This document shows positions 63,135 to 64,000 of a DNA stretch of 64,000 bases, one piece after another. This stretch comes from Aurelia coerulea (Eukaryota; Cnidaria; Scyphozoa; Semaeostomeae; Ulmaridae). The stretch is from contig CM076948.1 of assembly GCA_039566865.1 (NCBI GenBank), positions 24,501,001-24,565,000 of the forward strand, in the 5' to 3' direction. The notes beneath the pieces were generated by a model. The model saw nothing but the letters and a program-made list of their open reading frames with translations, was not told where the DNA came from and searched no databases. The translations under genes were made by a program, and so were the position numbers. Position 1 is the first letter of the stretch; every line of letters begins with the position of its first letter.

Positions 63135-64000
63135 GTTGGTGAAGTTTGATGATATGGAATTTTTTTTCTTGCATTATTGAATTTTACATCTTATTTTCTT
63201 CTACACGAAACAGTTCATTTCTGAAGCGTTCCTGTGGCTTACTTTTCGCACCACTTTACGTGCAATTGCGAAGGCAAAAAGCATACCTATTTTTCGCACA
63301 TCATATAAATCCTTGGAACTGTCCGATATTTCGAAGATTTGGAAAAGCTATGTTCAATGGAGACACTTAGCTGAATATTGGGGGCCAGGCTATTGTTTTA
63401 GTTAGAAAATTGTTTTTATTTCTATTGTTTTCAAACATTCCCCTCGACATTGGGGGATCCATTTCACCCCTTTGAATTTTCCTTCGAGTACAAGGACATT
63501 TTTCATGCAGGAACTATCAAAATAAAATTTACAAATCCGGATGACATGGTTAATTGACAGCAAGGAGATCTTCCTGTAGATATAGCTACAACCAATGTTA
63601 GATGGCTGAAAGAACAATTTTCAAGAAACATTCTCGAGAGCTCATATTCTCTTGAGTTCATTCGTTTTTACTATCCCCGATATTTTTCTAGGAAATTTGA
63701 TTTATACCATCTTCGATTCTTGTCAAAGGAACTTACCTCAAACGCGAAGCTCTCTCTTGCTGGACTTCTCTCCTTACCCCTTCTTCTCTTCTCTTCCCTT
63801 TTCTTCTTCCTCTTCTCCTCCGCCCGTTTGTTTATTGGTCAAGAGGGAGACTTGGAGCAAGTCCAATCTGTTACTATTCATTTTTCAAATCTTTCTGTAC
63901 CTTTTATTCGTGCCGAAAATTGAGTGTATACGAGTTTTAATAGCTCAACTGTCGTTTGCTAATAACTGTGATAAATGTTGTAAAATCGTCACTCATATGT
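63135..64000. other. Region after the motor, possible broken neck exon
   Basis: At about 63549-63622 the frame reads VN, a TGA, then QQGDLPVDIATTNVRWLKEQ. This resembles the KIF15 neck-side segment (VNEDTQG...RLKEQL) in spacing and in QG and LKEQ. TTAATTGACAG could be an acceptor, giving an exon from 63561, but no donor follows LKEQ. The remainder holds a C/T-rich run (63750-63830). Nothing else is recognised. Confidence 0.25.

Overview
The window is animal (metazoan) nuclear DNA. It is AT-rich, has long introns, and is packed with small palindromic transposons, tRNA-derived SINEs, truncated LINEs and one complete BEL/Pao retrotransposon. The repeat style and the gene present suggest a marine invertebrate, most likely a cnidarian such as a coral or anemone. 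That placement is inference; nothing in the sequence proves the taxon.

The main gene is on the + strand. Nine exons between 36287 and 63134 encode most of a kinesin motor domain of the KIF15 (kinesin-12) type. They carry the VRVRPP start of the motor, a P-loop (GQTGSGKT) split across an intron, switch I (NRESSRSH) and switch II (LVDLAGSER), all joined by matching splice phases. The stalk and tail lie beyond the right edge. Upstream, seven more + strand exons (819-1006, 3091-3200, 5641-5764, 7550-7713, 22418-22543, 24479-24568, 28660-28743) form one continuous open frame. Their last splice phase also fits the first KIF15 exon. Together the 16 exons give 639 codons without a stop. This is either a neighbouring gene of unknown family or a roughly 285-residue N-terminal extension of the kinesin.

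Layout: 1-3 kb holds repeat ends, a LINE tail and a 68-bp minisatellite beside an exon. 3-11 kb holds three exons among several palindromic MITE families. 11.4-18.9 kb is an antisense BEL/Pao element with an intact 2039-residue Gag-Pol and two LTRs that read as identical. 19-31 kb holds three exons and more MITEs. 32.4-34.4 kb is a 2-kb foldback element. 36-39.7 kb holds the first two kinesin exons. 39.7-52.4 kb is a 12.7-kb intron with MITEs, a SINE and LINE pieces. 52.4-63.1 kb holds the remaining motor exons, several with a transposon close to a splice site. No bacterial-type operon, CRISPR array or free-standing RNA gene was found.
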